NCBI GenBank assembly: GCA_946631895.1
Contig: CAMPAN010000005.1
Coordinates: forward strand, 1-44,173
Length of the DNA: 44,173 nucleotides
Direction of reading: 5' to 3'
DNA from: an uncultured Clostridia bacterium
GTDB taxonomy: Bacteria > Bacillota > Clostridia > Christensenellales > CAG-138
Shown: positions 7,015 to 15,650 of the stretch, one piece after another
Layout of the letters: every line of letters begins with the position of its first letter
How positions within the stretch are numbered: the first letter of the stretch is position 1
The notes under the pieces: model-generated
The model's database searches: none
What the model saw: the letters and a program-made list of their open reading frames with translations, nothing else
Told to the model about the DNA's origin: nothing
Position numbers and translations under genes: made by a program

Positions 7015-9605
7015 AACGCGGTGAAAAAGGAAAACTGAATACGCGCATCTGGATGCTCATCGGGATCTTCGGCGTGCTGCTTGCGGTGCTGCTCGTCTTT
7101 CTGGACAAGCTCGCGATCCGCGAGACCGAGGCATATTCCGCGGCGGTGCAGCAGACCACCGAGGTCACGACCTACCAGTCCGGCAGCCGCGGCATGATCA
7201 CCGACCGCAACGGCGTGGTGCTCGCCTACGACGAGACCACCTATAACGTGCTCTTTTACCGCGATCCGAACAACCGCACGCCGGTCGACAGCGCGCGCTA
7301 TACGCATTCGCTGATGGAAGCGATCCGCATCATCGAGGAGGGCGGCGGCAGCACGATCGACACGTTCTATATCGACATGCAGTCCGACGGCACGTTCGTC
7401 TATAATTTCCGTACGACGAGCGACACCGTCGCGGCCTCGCGCAAGCGGAACTTCGTCGAAGCCTGCAACTTCTCGAACCCGGATCTTTCGGCGGAGGAGG
7501 CGTACCGGATCCTGCGCGATTCGTGGTGCATTCCGGACGATATGCCGTTTGATGAGGCGAAGAAGATCATGTCCATCCGCCAGGAAGCCGTTATGAACAG
7601 CTACCGCGCGTTCGAGGGCGTGCGCATCGCGACCGACGTGTCGCTTGCGGTCGTGACCGAGCTCGACATGGCGAGCGACCGGCTCACCGGCATTCTCACC
7701 GAGAAGAGCAGCGTCCGCGTCTATCCGTACGGAAACACGGCGTCGCATCTGGTCGGATATCTGTCCAGACAGGTCACAAAGAATATGCCCTCGATCGGCT
7801 ATTCCTATGAGGATTTCCGCCCCTTCGATCAGAAGCAGAACGAGACGGACAGCATGCTCGATCTCGGCTATTCGTACAGCGATCTCATAGGCGTCGCCGG
7901 CGCGGAGAAGACGATGGAGGCGTATCTTTCGCCGCATCTGTACGGACGGCTCGGCGAGACGCGGATCCTCAAAAACAAGCGCGGCGCGATCGTCGAGGTG
8001 CTGGATTCCACCCAGCCGACCGACGGCATGAACGTGCAGCTTACCATCGACATCGAACTGCAGAAGGTCGCGGAACAGGCGCTGCGCCACAACATCGAGG
8101 AGACGCGCAAAAAACAGGAAGCGCGCATCGCGTCGGACCGGGCACACTACAGCGAGCTCACAAACGGCAAGATCGAGAACATCAAGCTGGCGGAGACCGG
8201 CGCGGTCATCGTCATGAATGTCAGGACCGGCGAGATCCTCGCGCTGGCGTCCTGCCCGGATTACGACCCGAATATGTTCACCGACGGGATCGACTCGTCC
8301 GAATACGAGCTTTTGTTCGGCAAGGACAGCAACATGCCGACGCTGAACCGCGCGATCGGCATCCGCACGGCGTCCGGCTCCGTGTTCAAGATGGCGACGG
8401 GGCTTTCCGGGCTGATGGAGGGCAAGCTCACCACGACCGAAATGATCTCCGACCACTCGCCGTACTACTACTTCGTCAACGATCCGACCACCAAGGTCGA
8501 ACAGAACGCGCCGAGCTGCTGGACGTCGAATCCGAGCCGTCACGCAAACCTGACGCTGGCCCGCGCGCTCACCGTTTCGTGCAACTATTACTTCTTCACG
8601 GTCGCCGACCGCGTCGGGATCGAACGGCTGAACTACTGGGCGGGCAAGCTCGGCATGAAAGGTACGACCGGCGTGGAGCTCCCCGGCGAGCTGTCCGTGC
8701 AGATCGGCGGTCAGAAGGCGCGCTACGACTGCGAGAAATCGCTTTCCGAGCAGACCTCGTCCCTGCCGCGGCTGATCTACAACCGCATCTACAGCCTCGT
8801 CCGCTCGATCAACGACCAGCAGGAACTGCATCTGTCTGACAGACAGCTTCAGCGCTGCGCCGACCGGCTTCTGCGGCTGATGGACGGCGAACAGCGCGAG
8901 CGCGGCGCGGAGATCCGCCAGATCCTCCGCGAGGAAATGAACATTCCGATCGGCGTGTCGTACACGCATACGAACTGGATCGTTTCGATCTCCACATGGC
9001 TCGAGGAGCTGCGCTGGAAACCGACGTACACGATTCAGACCGGCATCGGACAGGGCGTTATGCTGGTGACGCCGATCTCGATCATCCGCTACGTTTCGAC
9101 GATCGCCAACCGCGGAAGCGTCTACCGCGCGACGATCCTCAAGGAGATCGACAACAGCGACGGTTCGGTCTATTACCGGAACGAGCCGGAAACCGTCGAT
9201 TCGATCTACGCACCGGACGTCTTCTGGGACGCGATCCTGGAAGGCATGAAGGGCGTTGTGTCGCCGGAGGACGGCGGCACGGCTTCGTCCGTGTTCTCGA
9301 TGGCGTTCTCGCACAAGGGATACCTCGAACGCATCAGCGGCAAGACGGGCACGGCGCAGACCGCCGCGTCGAACAACATTGATATCGAAAACACCTGCTG
9401 GTTCGCGGCGATCACGCCGCGCGAGGATCCGGAGATCGCGATCGTCGTGTTCATTCCGAACGGACTTTCCGGCAGCTCCGGCGCCGTTGCGATCGAGGAT
9501 ATCGTCACCTACTGGTATGAACGGCAGGAGGCGGAATCCGCGCAGAATGCGGAACCGCAGGACGGCGGGACGTCGCCGGAAGGGGAAGGCGAAGATGCAA
9601 CATAA
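7011..9605 (+). CDS. mrdA: Penicillin-binding protein 2 (elongasome transpeptidase)
   Basis: 864 residues. Class B PBP that cross-links peptidoglycan during cell elongation. It has an N-terminal membrane anchor (IWMLIGIFGVLLAVLLVF), the dimerisation region beginning SRGMITDRNGVVLAYDE, and a transpeptidase domain with all three active-site motifs: SVFK (nucleophile Ser457, Lys460), SCN (523-525) and KTGTAQ (778 onward). The protein is longer than typical PBP2. Part of the excess lies between GVELPGE (about 560) and IGQGV (about 679), where some 118 mainly helical, charged residues replace a loop that is usually about 35-45 long. The C terminus ends in an acidic tail. The ATG at 7011 overlaps the mreD stop; an upstream in-frame ATG at 6939 lies inside mreD and was rejected. 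No RodA is nearby. Confidence 0.93.
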   Translation: MKRGEKGKLNTRIWMLIGIFGVLLAVLLVFLDKLAIRETEAYSAAVQQTTEVTTYQSGSRGMITDRNGVVLAYDETTYNVLFYRDPNNRTPVDSARYTHSLMEAIRIIEEGGGSTIDTFYIDMQSDGTFVYNFRTTSDTVAASRKRNFVEACNFSNPDLSAEEAYRILRDSWCIPDDMPFDEAKKIMSIRQEAVMNSYRAFEGVRIATDVSLAVVTELDMASDRLTGILTEKSSVRVYPYGNTASHLVGYLSRQVTKNMPSIGYSYEDFRPFDQKQNETDSMLDLGYSYSDLIGVAGAEKTMEAYLSPHLYGRLGETRILKNKRGAIVEVLDSTQPTDGMNVQLTIDIELQKVAEQALRHNIEETRKKQEARIASDRAHYSELTNGKIENIKLAETGAVIVMNVRTGEILALASCPDYDPNMFTDGIDSSEYELLFGKDSNMPTLNRAIGIRTASGSVFKMATGLSGLMEGKLTTTEMISDHSPYYYFVNDPTTKVEQNAPSCWTSNPSRHANLTLARALTVSCNYYFFTVADRVGIERLNYWAGKLGMKGTTGVELPGELSVQIGGQKARYDCEKSLSEQTSSLPRLIYNRIYSLVRSINDQQELHLSDRQLQRCADRLLRLMDGEQRERGAEIRQILREEMNIPIGVSYTHTNWIVSISTWLEELRWKPTYTIQTGIGQGVMLVTPISIIRYVSTIANRGSVYRATILKEIDNSDGSVYYRNEPETVDSIYAPDVFWDAILEGMKGVVSPEDGGTASSVFSMAFSHKGYLERISGKTGTAQTAASNNIDIENTCWFAAITPREDPEIAIVVFIPNGLSGSSGAVAIEDIVTYWYERQEAESAQNAEPQDGGTSPEGEGEDAT

Positions 9606-9650
9606 ATGCAAAATAGATATGAAATTTTGTTGAACATCGCCGAAGAATGC

Positions 9651-9679
9651 TTGCGAATCCGGGTGAATCGCGATACACT
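9651..9679 (+). promoter_or_regulatory. Promoter of the NlpC/P60 gene, probably leaderless
   Basis: TTGCGA (9651-9656), a 17-base spacer and TACACT (9674-9679). Only six bases separate the -10 from the ATG at 9686, placing the predicted transcription start at the A of the start codon. No Shine-Dalgarno sequence is present. Confidence 0.55.
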
Positions 9680-9685
9680 TTCAGT

Positions 9686-11032
9686 ATGGAAAAGGAAAAA
9701 CCGACAATTTCAAAGATGATCGGTCGCTGGAAAGACCTGAGCGACAGGCAGAAGCAAAAGGTGCTGACGCTTGCCATGTTTGCGGTTGCGGCGCTTCTGA
9801 TCGTGATCGCGATCATCATCGGCATCGCATCCTGTGCGGGAGCGAAGCGTACGGAGAACGCCGAAACGGCGGCGGACCCGATCCCGGTGCTTCTGCGCGC
9901 AAAGTGGGAAAACGAAAAAGCGGTGGAGGCGGAAGCGATACAGAAGCCGGAAGAACAGCCGGGAACGCTTCCCGAGATCGATTCCGCGGAGACGGCGCCG
10001 GACGGCGAAGGGACTGCGAACGAACCGGAAGGATCCGCCGAACGGAAGTACGAAACGCTGAAAAAGCACGACAAGGGCGAAGCGGTGACGCAGCTGCAGA
10101 ACCGCCTGATGGAGCTCGGCTATCTCGAAATCGAAGAGCCGACCGACTATTTCGGCAATTCGACGGAATACGCGGTATCGTTGTTCCAGCGGCAGCATGA
10201 ACTCAAGCAGGACGGCATCGCGGGCGAACAGACGCAGACGCTGCTGTACAGCAAGGAAGCCAAGCACTATACGATGCTCGAAGGCGCGGAAGGCCGCGAC
10301 GTCAAGATGCTGCAGGAGCAGCTCGTTGAACTCGGATATCTGTCGAGCAGCGACGTCGACCGCATCTACGGCGAAAAGACGGTCGAAGCGGTCAAGGCGT
10401 TCCAGAAGCGAAACGGGCTCACGCAGGACGGCAAGGCGGGCGAGAAGACGCTGGACAAGCTGTTCAGCGACGACGCCAGAATGACCAAAGCGAAAGAAGA
10501 GCAGATCAAGGCGGAGGAGAAGGCGGAAAACGCGAAGTCGAAGGCGACGCCGAAACCCACCAAGTCTTCCTCCAAGACCACCCAGAAGCCGGGCTCCAAG
10601 AGCACGCCGAAAGCCACAAAGAAGCCGACGCCGACGCCGAAGCAGGATTCCAAGATCGACAAGTTCATCAAAGCGGCGAACTCCAAGATCGGCTGTGAAT
10701 ACGTGCTCGGCGATTCGGGTCCCAAGACGTTCGACTGCTCGGGCTTCGTGACATGGTGCCTCCGGCAGGCAGGCGTCAAAACGAGCCGGCTGAACGCGGA
10801 GGGCTTCTCAAAGGTCAGCCGCTGGAAGAACATCACGAAGATGAGCGACCTCAAGAGGGGCGATCTTCTGTTCTTCAAGAGCGACAGCTCCTCGCGCGTC
10901 AGCCACACCGGCATCTATATCGGCGGCAACACGATGATCGACGCTTCGAGTTCGAACGGCAAGGTCGTCAAGCGGGCGCTGTCCTCGTATTTCAAACGGA
11001 ACTTTGTCAATGCGAGACGTCCGTGGGAATGA
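9686..11032 (+). CDS. Membrane-anchored NlpC/P60 peptidoglycan hydrolase with two PG-binding domains
   Basis: 448 residues. Predicted D-Glu-(meso-DAP/Lys) endopeptidase acting on wall stem peptides. Order: short basic cytoplasmic segment, one hydrophobic anchor (AVAALLIVIAIIIGIASC), acidic linker, two PG_binding_1 repeats (about 132-190 and 205-262, each with LGYL and AVxxFQ motifs), a Lys/Ser/Pro/Thr stalk (about 285-325), and a C-terminal NlpC/P60 domain. The catalytic Cys351 is in TFDCSGFV and His407 in SHTGIYIGG, both intact; the third polar residue is probably in MIDASSS. The start was set at 9686, where homology begins; an in-frame ATG at 9647 lies upstream of the promoter's -35. There is no ribosome binding site. 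A strong terminator follows, so it is monocistronic. Confidence 0.9.
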   Translation: MEKEKPTISKMIGRWKDLSDRQKQKVLTLAMFAVAALLIVIAIIIGIASCAGAKRTENAETAADPIPVLLRAKWENEKAVEAEAIQKPEEQPGTLPEIDSAETAPDGEGTANEPEGSAERKYETLKKHDKGEAVTQLQNRLMELGYLEIEEPTDYFGNSTEYAVSLFQRQHELKQDGIAGEQTQTLLYSKEAKHYTMLEGAEGRDVKMLQEQLVELGYLSSSDVDRIYGEKTVEAVKAFQKRNGLTQDGKAGEKTLDKLFSDDARMTKAKEEQIKAEEKAENAKSKATPKPTKSSSKTTQKPGSKSTPKATKKPTPTPKQDSKIDKFIKAANSKIGCEYVLGDSGPKTFDCSGFVTWCLRQAGVKTSRLNAEGFSKVSRWKNITKMSDLKRGDLLFFKSDSSSRVSHTGIYIGGNTMIDASSSNGKVVKRALSSYFKRNFVNARRPWE

Positions 11033-11055
11033 TTTGATCTTTACGCATTTTTTAC

Positions 11056-11087
11056 AAAAACCGACAGGAAATTCTGTCGGTTTTTTT
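11056..11087 (+). terminator. Intrinsic terminator after the NlpC/P60 gene
   Basis: AAAAACCGACAG pairs with CTGTCGGTTTTT around GAAATT, ending in a run of seven T (11081-11087). The end of the T-run doubles as the start of the -35 region of the next promoter. Confidence 0.92.
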
Positions 11088-11114
11088 GCACAATCCGGAA
11101 TAATATGCTATAAT
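11086..11114 (+). promoter_or_regulatory. Promoter of glgP
   Basis: TTGCAC (11086-11091), 17-base spacer and a perfect extended -10, TGCTATAAT (TATAAT 11109-11114). The predicted start is about 27 bases before the ATG; GGGGAAAGG provides the ribosome binding site. Confidence 0.8.
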
Positions 11115-11147
11115 GATTCTGAATTCAAGAATTGGGGAAAGGTATAT

Positions 11148-13517
11148 ATGGATACAAAAACGATTATGCAGCAAATCGAACTCGTCCTGAAGCGCGACGC
11201 GCAGGTGTCGCTCGGGGAGGCGACGGTGCAGCAGCTTCACGCGGCGCTGGCTTCGGTCGTCATGGGCGCCATCGCGGACCCGTGGTATGAAAGCCGTCAC
11301 GCGCACGAGCGCACCAGAGCCACATATTATTTCTCCGCGGAGTATCTTGTGGGACGCATGGTGTACAACAACCTGTTCGCGCTCGGGATCCTCGACGAGG
11401 TCAAGAAGGAATTCGAAGAACACGGTCTCGACCTGGCGGCGTTTGAAGATATCGAAGACGCGGCGCTCGGAAACGGCGGTCTGGGCCGCCTTGCCGCCTG
11501 CTTCCTCGATTCCGCGGCGACGATGAACCTGCCGCTCGACGGATACGGCATCCGCTATAAGTACGGTCTTTTCAAGCAGACCTTCACGAACGGCTTCCAG
11601 ACCGAGAGCGCGGACGACTGGCAGCGCTTCGGCGATCCGTGGAGCCGCCGCCGTGACACGCACGAGGTGCTCGTGCACTTCTCCGATTCGACCGTGCGCG
11701 CCGTTCCGTACGACATGCCGATCATCGGCTACCATACCGACAACATCGGCACGCTCCGTCTCTGGCAGAGCGAAGCGGTGCAGGACTTCGACTTTGAAAA
11801 GTTCAACAACCAGGAATACGCGGTCGCGGTGCTCGAAAAGAACGCGGTCGAGGACATCACGCGCGTGCTGTATCCAAACGACACGACCACCGCGGGCAAG
11901 CGCCTCCGCTTAAAGCAGCAGTACTTTTTGTCCTCGGCTTCGCTGCAGGACCTGATGTTCCGCTTCAAGCGTGAGAACCGCCCGATCGAGGAGTTCTGCG
12001 AGCTCGTTTCGATCCAGCTCAACGATACGCATCCGACGGTCTCCATTCCGGAGCTCATGCGGCTTTTGATGCTGGAGGGGCTCAGCTTCGACGAGGCGTT
12101 CGAGATCACGCGCAAGACCTTCTCCTACACGAACCACACGGTCATGCAGGAAGCGCTCGAAAAGTGGGATGTCGCTCTGTTCCGCGATCTGCTGCCGGAG
12201 ATCTATGACATCATCTGGCACATCAACACGAAGCTCTGCGGCGAGATCATGGCGAAGGGACTCGACTGCGAGCCGTACGCGATCGTTTCAAACAACATCA
12301 TCCGCATGGCGAACCTCGCCGTGTACGCGTCGAGCTACGTGAACGGCGTCGCGGAGATCCACACGCAGATCCTGAAGGACGACGTTCTGAAGATCTGGTA
12401 TCAGGTCTATCCGGAACGCTTCCAGAACAAGACGAACGGCATCACGCAGCGCCGCTGGCTGGGGCTGTGCAACCCCGAGCTTTCGAAGTACATCACCGAG
12501 CGCATCGGCGGCGGCTGGATCACCGATCTCGAACAGCTCAAGGGACTCAAGGCGTTCATGAGCGACGCCGACGTCGACGAATTCATCGAGGTCAAGCGGG
12601 AAAAGAAACGGCAGCTGCGCAAGCTCATTCTGGAGCGCGAGGGCGTCGATCTGCCCGAACACTTCTGCTTCGACGTGCAGGTCAAGCGCATGCACGAGTA
12701 TAAGCGGCAGATTCTGAACGCGTTTGCGATCCTCGACATCTACTTCGGCATCAAGGACGGACGCATCAAGAACTTCACGCCGACGGCGTTCATCTTCGGC
12801 GCAAAGGCCGCGCCCGGGTATCTTCGCGCAAAGGCGATCATCAAGTTTATCAACGAGATCGCGAAGAAGATCAACAACGATCCCGACGTCAGGGATCTGA
12901 TGCGCGTTGTGTTCGTTCACAACTACAACTGCTCCTACGCCGAGCATATCATCCCGGCGGCGGATATCTCTGAGCAGATTTCTCCCGCGGGGACCGAGGC
13001 AAGCGGCACGGGCAATATGAAGCTGATGCTGAACGGCGCAGTCACGCTCGGCACGTTCGACGGCGCGAACGTCGAGATCGTGCAGGAGGCGGGCGAGGAG
13101 AACAACTACGTGTTCGGTTACAGCGTCGACGATCTCAACGCACTGCGTCCGCACTACAATCCGAAGGCGATCTACGACTACGAGCCGCGTGTGCGCCGCG
13201 TGGTCGACACGCTGATCGACGGCACATTCTATGACAACGACACGGGCGTCTTCGCCGATCTGCACCGCTCGCTGCTGTTCGGCAACGGCTGGCAGAAGCC
13301 GGACTACTACTTCGTACTGCAGGAACTTTTGCCGTACATCGACCGCAAGATGGACGCGCTGAACGATTACAAGGACATCCGCGCGTTTACGAGAAAGTGC
13401 ATCGTCAACACGGCGAGCGCGGGCAAATTCTCCTCCGACCGAACGATCCGTCAGTACGCGGACGAGATCTGGCACATCAAGGAACTGCCGCACCATGACG
13501 GCATCAGGCTCTGGTAA
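11148..13517 (+). CDS. glgP: Glycogen/starch/maltodextrin phosphorylase
   Basis: 789 residues. PLP-dependent GT35 enzyme that releases glucose-1-phosphate from alpha-1,4-glucan ends in the cytoplasm. Family landmarks are ATYYFSAEYLVGR, the GNGGLGRLAACFLDS glycine-rich stretch, KTNGITQRRWL, VQVKRMHEYKRQ, and the PLP site EASGTGNMK, with the Schiff-base Lys625. The length is slightly below the E. coli enzyme (about 815) and typical of short Gram-positive forms. The ATG at 11148 follows the GGGGAAAGG site and the promoter; the frame is open further upstream but that would cross the promoter and terminator. No other glycogen genes lie next to it, and it is flanked by terminators. Confidence 0.96.
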   Translation: MDTKTIMQQIELVLKRDAQVSLGEATVQQLHAALASVVMGAIADPWYESRHAHERTRATYYFSAEYLVGRMVYNNLFALGILDEVKKEFEEHGLDLAAFEDIEDAALGNGGLGRLAACFLDSAATMNLPLDGYGIRYKYGLFKQTFTNGFQTESADDWQRFGDPWSRRRDTHEVLVHFSDSTVRAVPYDMPIIGYHTDNIGTLRLWQSEAVQDFDFEKFNNQEYAVAVLEKNAVEDITRVLYPNDTTTAGKRLRLKQQYFLSSASLQDLMFRFKRENRPIEEFCELVSIQLNDTHPTVSIPELMRLLMLEGLSFDEAFEITRKTFSYTNHTVMQEALEKWDVALFRDLLPEIYDIIWHINTKLCGEIMAKGLDCEPYAIVSNNIIRMANLAVYASSYVNGVAEIHTQILKDDVLKIWYQVYPERFQNKTNGITQRRWLGLCNPELSKYITERIGGGWITDLEQLKGLKAFMSDADVDEFIEVKREKKRQLRKLILEREGVDLPEHFCFDVQVKRMHEYKRQILNAFAILDIYFGIKDGRIKNFTPTAFIFGAKAAPGYLRAKAIIKFINEIAKKINNDPDVRDLMRVVFVHNYNCSYAEHIIPAADISEQISPAGTEASGTGNMKLMLNGAVTLGTFDGANVEIVQEAGEENNYVFGYSVDDLNALRPHYNPKAIYDYEPRVRRVVDTLIDGTFYDNDTGVFADLHRSLLFGNGWQKPDYYFVLQELLPYIDRKMDALNDYKDIRAFTRKCIVNTASAGKFSSDRTIRQYADEIWHIKELPHHDGIRLW

Positions 13518-13625
13518 ATGCAGTCGGGGCTTTCTACGATGCTTTCGTGCGCGCGGTTGCGGCGCACCTGCGCGCAAAGGCGGCGCGGTCTGTGAACCGC
13601 ACCGCAGATCAACAGGAAAACATAT

Positions 13626-13652
13626 GCGGCGATCGGAAGATCGCCGCTTTTT
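13626..13652 (+). terminator. Intrinsic terminator after glgP
   Basis: GCGGCGATC (13626-13634), loop GGAA, GATCGCCGC (13639-13647), then TTTTT. A perfect 9-bp stem about 110 bases after the glgP stop. The 13518-13625 stretch before it holds no gene I can recognise. Confidence 0.92.
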
Positions 13653-13716
13653 CTGTTAAAAAGAGTCAAAAAACGGAATAATATTACAGTTTAGATACAA
13701 ATTTGTCGCAAATCTA

Positions 13717-13725
13717 TGGTATAAT
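13717..13725 (+). promoter_or_regulatory. Extended -10 promoter of the moxR operon
   Basis: TGGTATAAT (TATAAT 13720-13725) about 43 bases before the moxR ATG, with no good -35. Just upstream is a small inverted repeat ATTTG-TCG-CAAAT (13701-13713) in the spacer/-35 region that could be an operator. Confidence 0.7.
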
Positions 13726-13767
13726 GCAACCATAAAATGAGAAGTTTACCGTATGCGGGAGGGACCG

Positions 13768-14700
13768 ATGAACGATCCGAAATCCATCATTGAAGAATTG
13801 AAAAAGGCCGTTGTCGGGAAGGACAATGTTCTCATCATGGTGCTGCTCGCGATCCTTGCGCGCGGACATATCCTTCTGGAGGACATTCCCGGCGTCGGCA
13901 AGACCACGATGGCGCTTGCGTTTTCAAAGGCGCTGGGACTCGAATACCATCGTGTGCAGTTCACGCCGGACGTTCTGCCGAGCGATATCGTCGGTTTTTC
14001 GCTCTATGACCGCGAAAAGGGAGAGATGATCTACAAGCCCGGCGCGATCCTCTGCAACCTGTTCCTTGCGGACGAGCTGAACCGCGCAACGAGCCGTACG
14101 CAGTCCGCGCTTCTGGAGGCGATGGAGGAGGGCAACGTCACGGTCGACGGCGTGACCCATCCGGTTCCCGATCCGTTCGTGGTCATTGCGACGCAGAACC
14201 CGGTCGGCGCAAGCGGCACGCAGCTTCTGCCGGATTCGCAGCTCGACCGCTTCATGGTGCGGCTGTCGCTCGGCTACCCGCGTCCGAGCGATGAGCTGGA
14301 GCTTCTGAACCGCAAGCAGAAGGGTAATCCGCTCGACGGTGTGCAGTGCATTGCGGACCGCAAGGGGCTGAACGGAATCCGGCTTGCGGTCGACAATACC
14401 TTTGTGGACAAGAAGATCATGGACTACGCGATCCGTCTTTCCAACGCGACGCGCACGCATGCCTCGCTGCTGCAGGGCGCAAGTCCGCGCGCGACGCTCG
14501 CCGTCGTTTCGATGGCGAAGGCGGCCGCATGGGTGCAGGGACGCGACTACGTGGTTCCGAACGACATCAAGCTGATCTATCCCGCAACGATCACTCACCG
14601 CCTGATCCTTACCGCCGAAGCGAAGGCGTCCGGACAGACCGCGGAAGCGGTGCTTTCCGACGTGATGGCGCATATTGCGCCGCCTTCCGTGCGCGGATGA
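13768..14700 (+). CDS. MoxR-family AAA+ ATPase
   Basis: 310 residues. MoxR ATPases act as chaperone-like AAA+ proteins, usually encoded with DUF58 and transglutaminase or VWA proteins as here. Walker A is in EDIPGVGKTTMAL (Lys45) and Walker B in LFLADELNRA, followed by the sensor region PFVVIATQNPVGASGTQLLP. The ATG at 13768 follows the purine-rich site GGGAGGGA; an in-frame ATG at 13753 is upstream of that site. The stop overlaps the DUF58 start (ATGA). It begins a three-gene operon; the likely job is assembly or activation of an envelope complex with the two membrane partners. Confidence 0.93.
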   Translation: MNDPKSIIEELKKAVVGKDNVLIMVLLAILARGHILLEDIPGVGKTTMALAFSKALGLEYHRVQFTPDVLPSDIVGFSLYDREKGEMIYKPGAILCNLFLADELNRATSRTQSALLEAMEEGNVTVDGVTHPVPDPFVVIATQNPVGASGTQLLPDSQLDRFMVRLSLGYPRPSDELELLNRKQKGNPLDGVQCIADRKGLNGIRLAVDNTFVDKKIMDYAIRLSNATRTHASLLQGASPRATLAVVSMAKAAAWVQGRDYVVPNDIKLIYPATITHRLILTAEAKASGQTAEAVLSDVMAHIAPPSVRG

Positions 14701-15650
14701 CGTCCAGAAGACTGACATACGGCGTGCTGCTGCTTGCGGCGATCGCCCTATATATCTTTTACGAGCCGTATATTTCCTTCTTTATACTGGTATTTGTTGC
14801 GGCGCTTCCCGTCGTTTCCCTGCTTCTGAGCCTGCCCGCGATCCTGAAATCGCGCGTGACGCTCACGGGCGGCACAAACGTTCAGCGGGGGCGTTCTTCC
14901 AATGTGCGCCTGCAGGTGGAATCGGACTTCTTTCTTCCGCCGGATGTGTGGAAGATCCGGATCGAATACCGCAATCTGTTCCTGGATCCGAAGCCGACGC
15001 GCAGGAAGGTGCGCCTGTACGGCAAACGTTCGGGCGAGGAACGGTTCAAAGCGGACACCGAACGGCTCGGAACCGTTTCGTACCGCATCCGGTCCGCCCG
15101 CGCATGCGATTATCTCGGGCTGATCGCGATCCCGGTCAGGCGGAGCGGCGCCGTGGCGCTCACGGTCATGCCGAATTCCGAAGAACCCGATCCGATGCCG
15201 GCGCTTACGGAGTCCTCCGACCGGATCCTGAAGCCGAAGCCGATCGGGTTTTCCGAGGAGCACGAACTCCGTCCGTACCGCGAGGGCGACGCCGTCAATC
15301 TGATCCACTGGAAGCTGACCGAAAAGATGGATTCCCCGATCGTGCGGGAGCCGCAGGAGCAGGCGCGGAAGAACATCGTGCTGTGCATGGACCTGTACGA
15401 CGATTACGAGGCGCAGGAGAACGTCCTGGAACAGCTGCGCTGCCTTGCGGACCTTCTGAACGAAAACAAGATCCCGTTCATGCTCCGTTACGGACTGAAA
15501 ACCGCGATCATCGACGGCGACGGTGACTTCGAGCGGTTTCTGAAATCGTTCCTTTCCGAACCGAACAAGGCGGAGAAGGCGCAGCCGGTCGTTCCCGGAA
15601 GCGATACGCTCGTGTATTGCATCCGCCCCGGGAAGGAGGTGCGCCCGTGA
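14697..15650 (+). CDS. DUF58 membrane protein
   Basis: 317 residues. Two hydrophobic segments at the N terminus (LTYGVLLLAAIALYIFY and ISFFILVFVAALPVVSLLL) form a hairpin, followed by a beta-rich region and the DUF58 core with the family phrase LRPYREGDAVNLIHWK and a VWA-like start IVLCMDLYDDYE. The biochemical function of DUF58 is not known; the gene is nearly always found between moxR and a TgpA-like transglutaminase, as here. The ATG at 14697 overlaps the moxR stop, and its own stop overlaps the next GTG start, so expression is coupled. Confidence 0.9.
   Translation: MTSRRLTYGVLLLAAIALYIFYEPYISFFILVFVAALPVVSLLLSLPAILKSRVTLTGGTNVQRGRSSNVRLQVESDFFLPPDVWKIRIEYRNLFLDPKPTRRKVRLYGKRSGEERFKADTERLGTVSYRIRSARACDYLGLIAIPVRRSGAVALTVMPNSEEPDPMPALTESSDRILKPKPIGFSEEHELRPYREGDAVNLIHWKLTEKMDSPIVREPQEQARKNIVLCMDLYDDYEAQENVLEQLRCLADLLNENKIPFMLRYGLKTAIIDGDGDFERFLKSFLSEPNKAEKAQPVVPGSDTLVYCIRPGKEVRP

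Noticed and set aside
9611..9634. CAAAAT/ATTTTG stem after the PBP2 gene
   Set aside because: AT-only six-base stem without a T-run; not a convincing terminator.
11004..11147. 48-residue N-terminal extension of glycogen phosphorylase
   Set aside because: It would run through the upstream terminator and the TGCTATAAT promoter; the ATG at 11148 has a good ribosome site and matches the family N terminus.
13518..13767. Possible small RNA or riboswitch between glgP and moxR
   Set aside because: Only a terminator hairpin and a promoter are recognisable; no known riboswitch or tRNA fold was seen.
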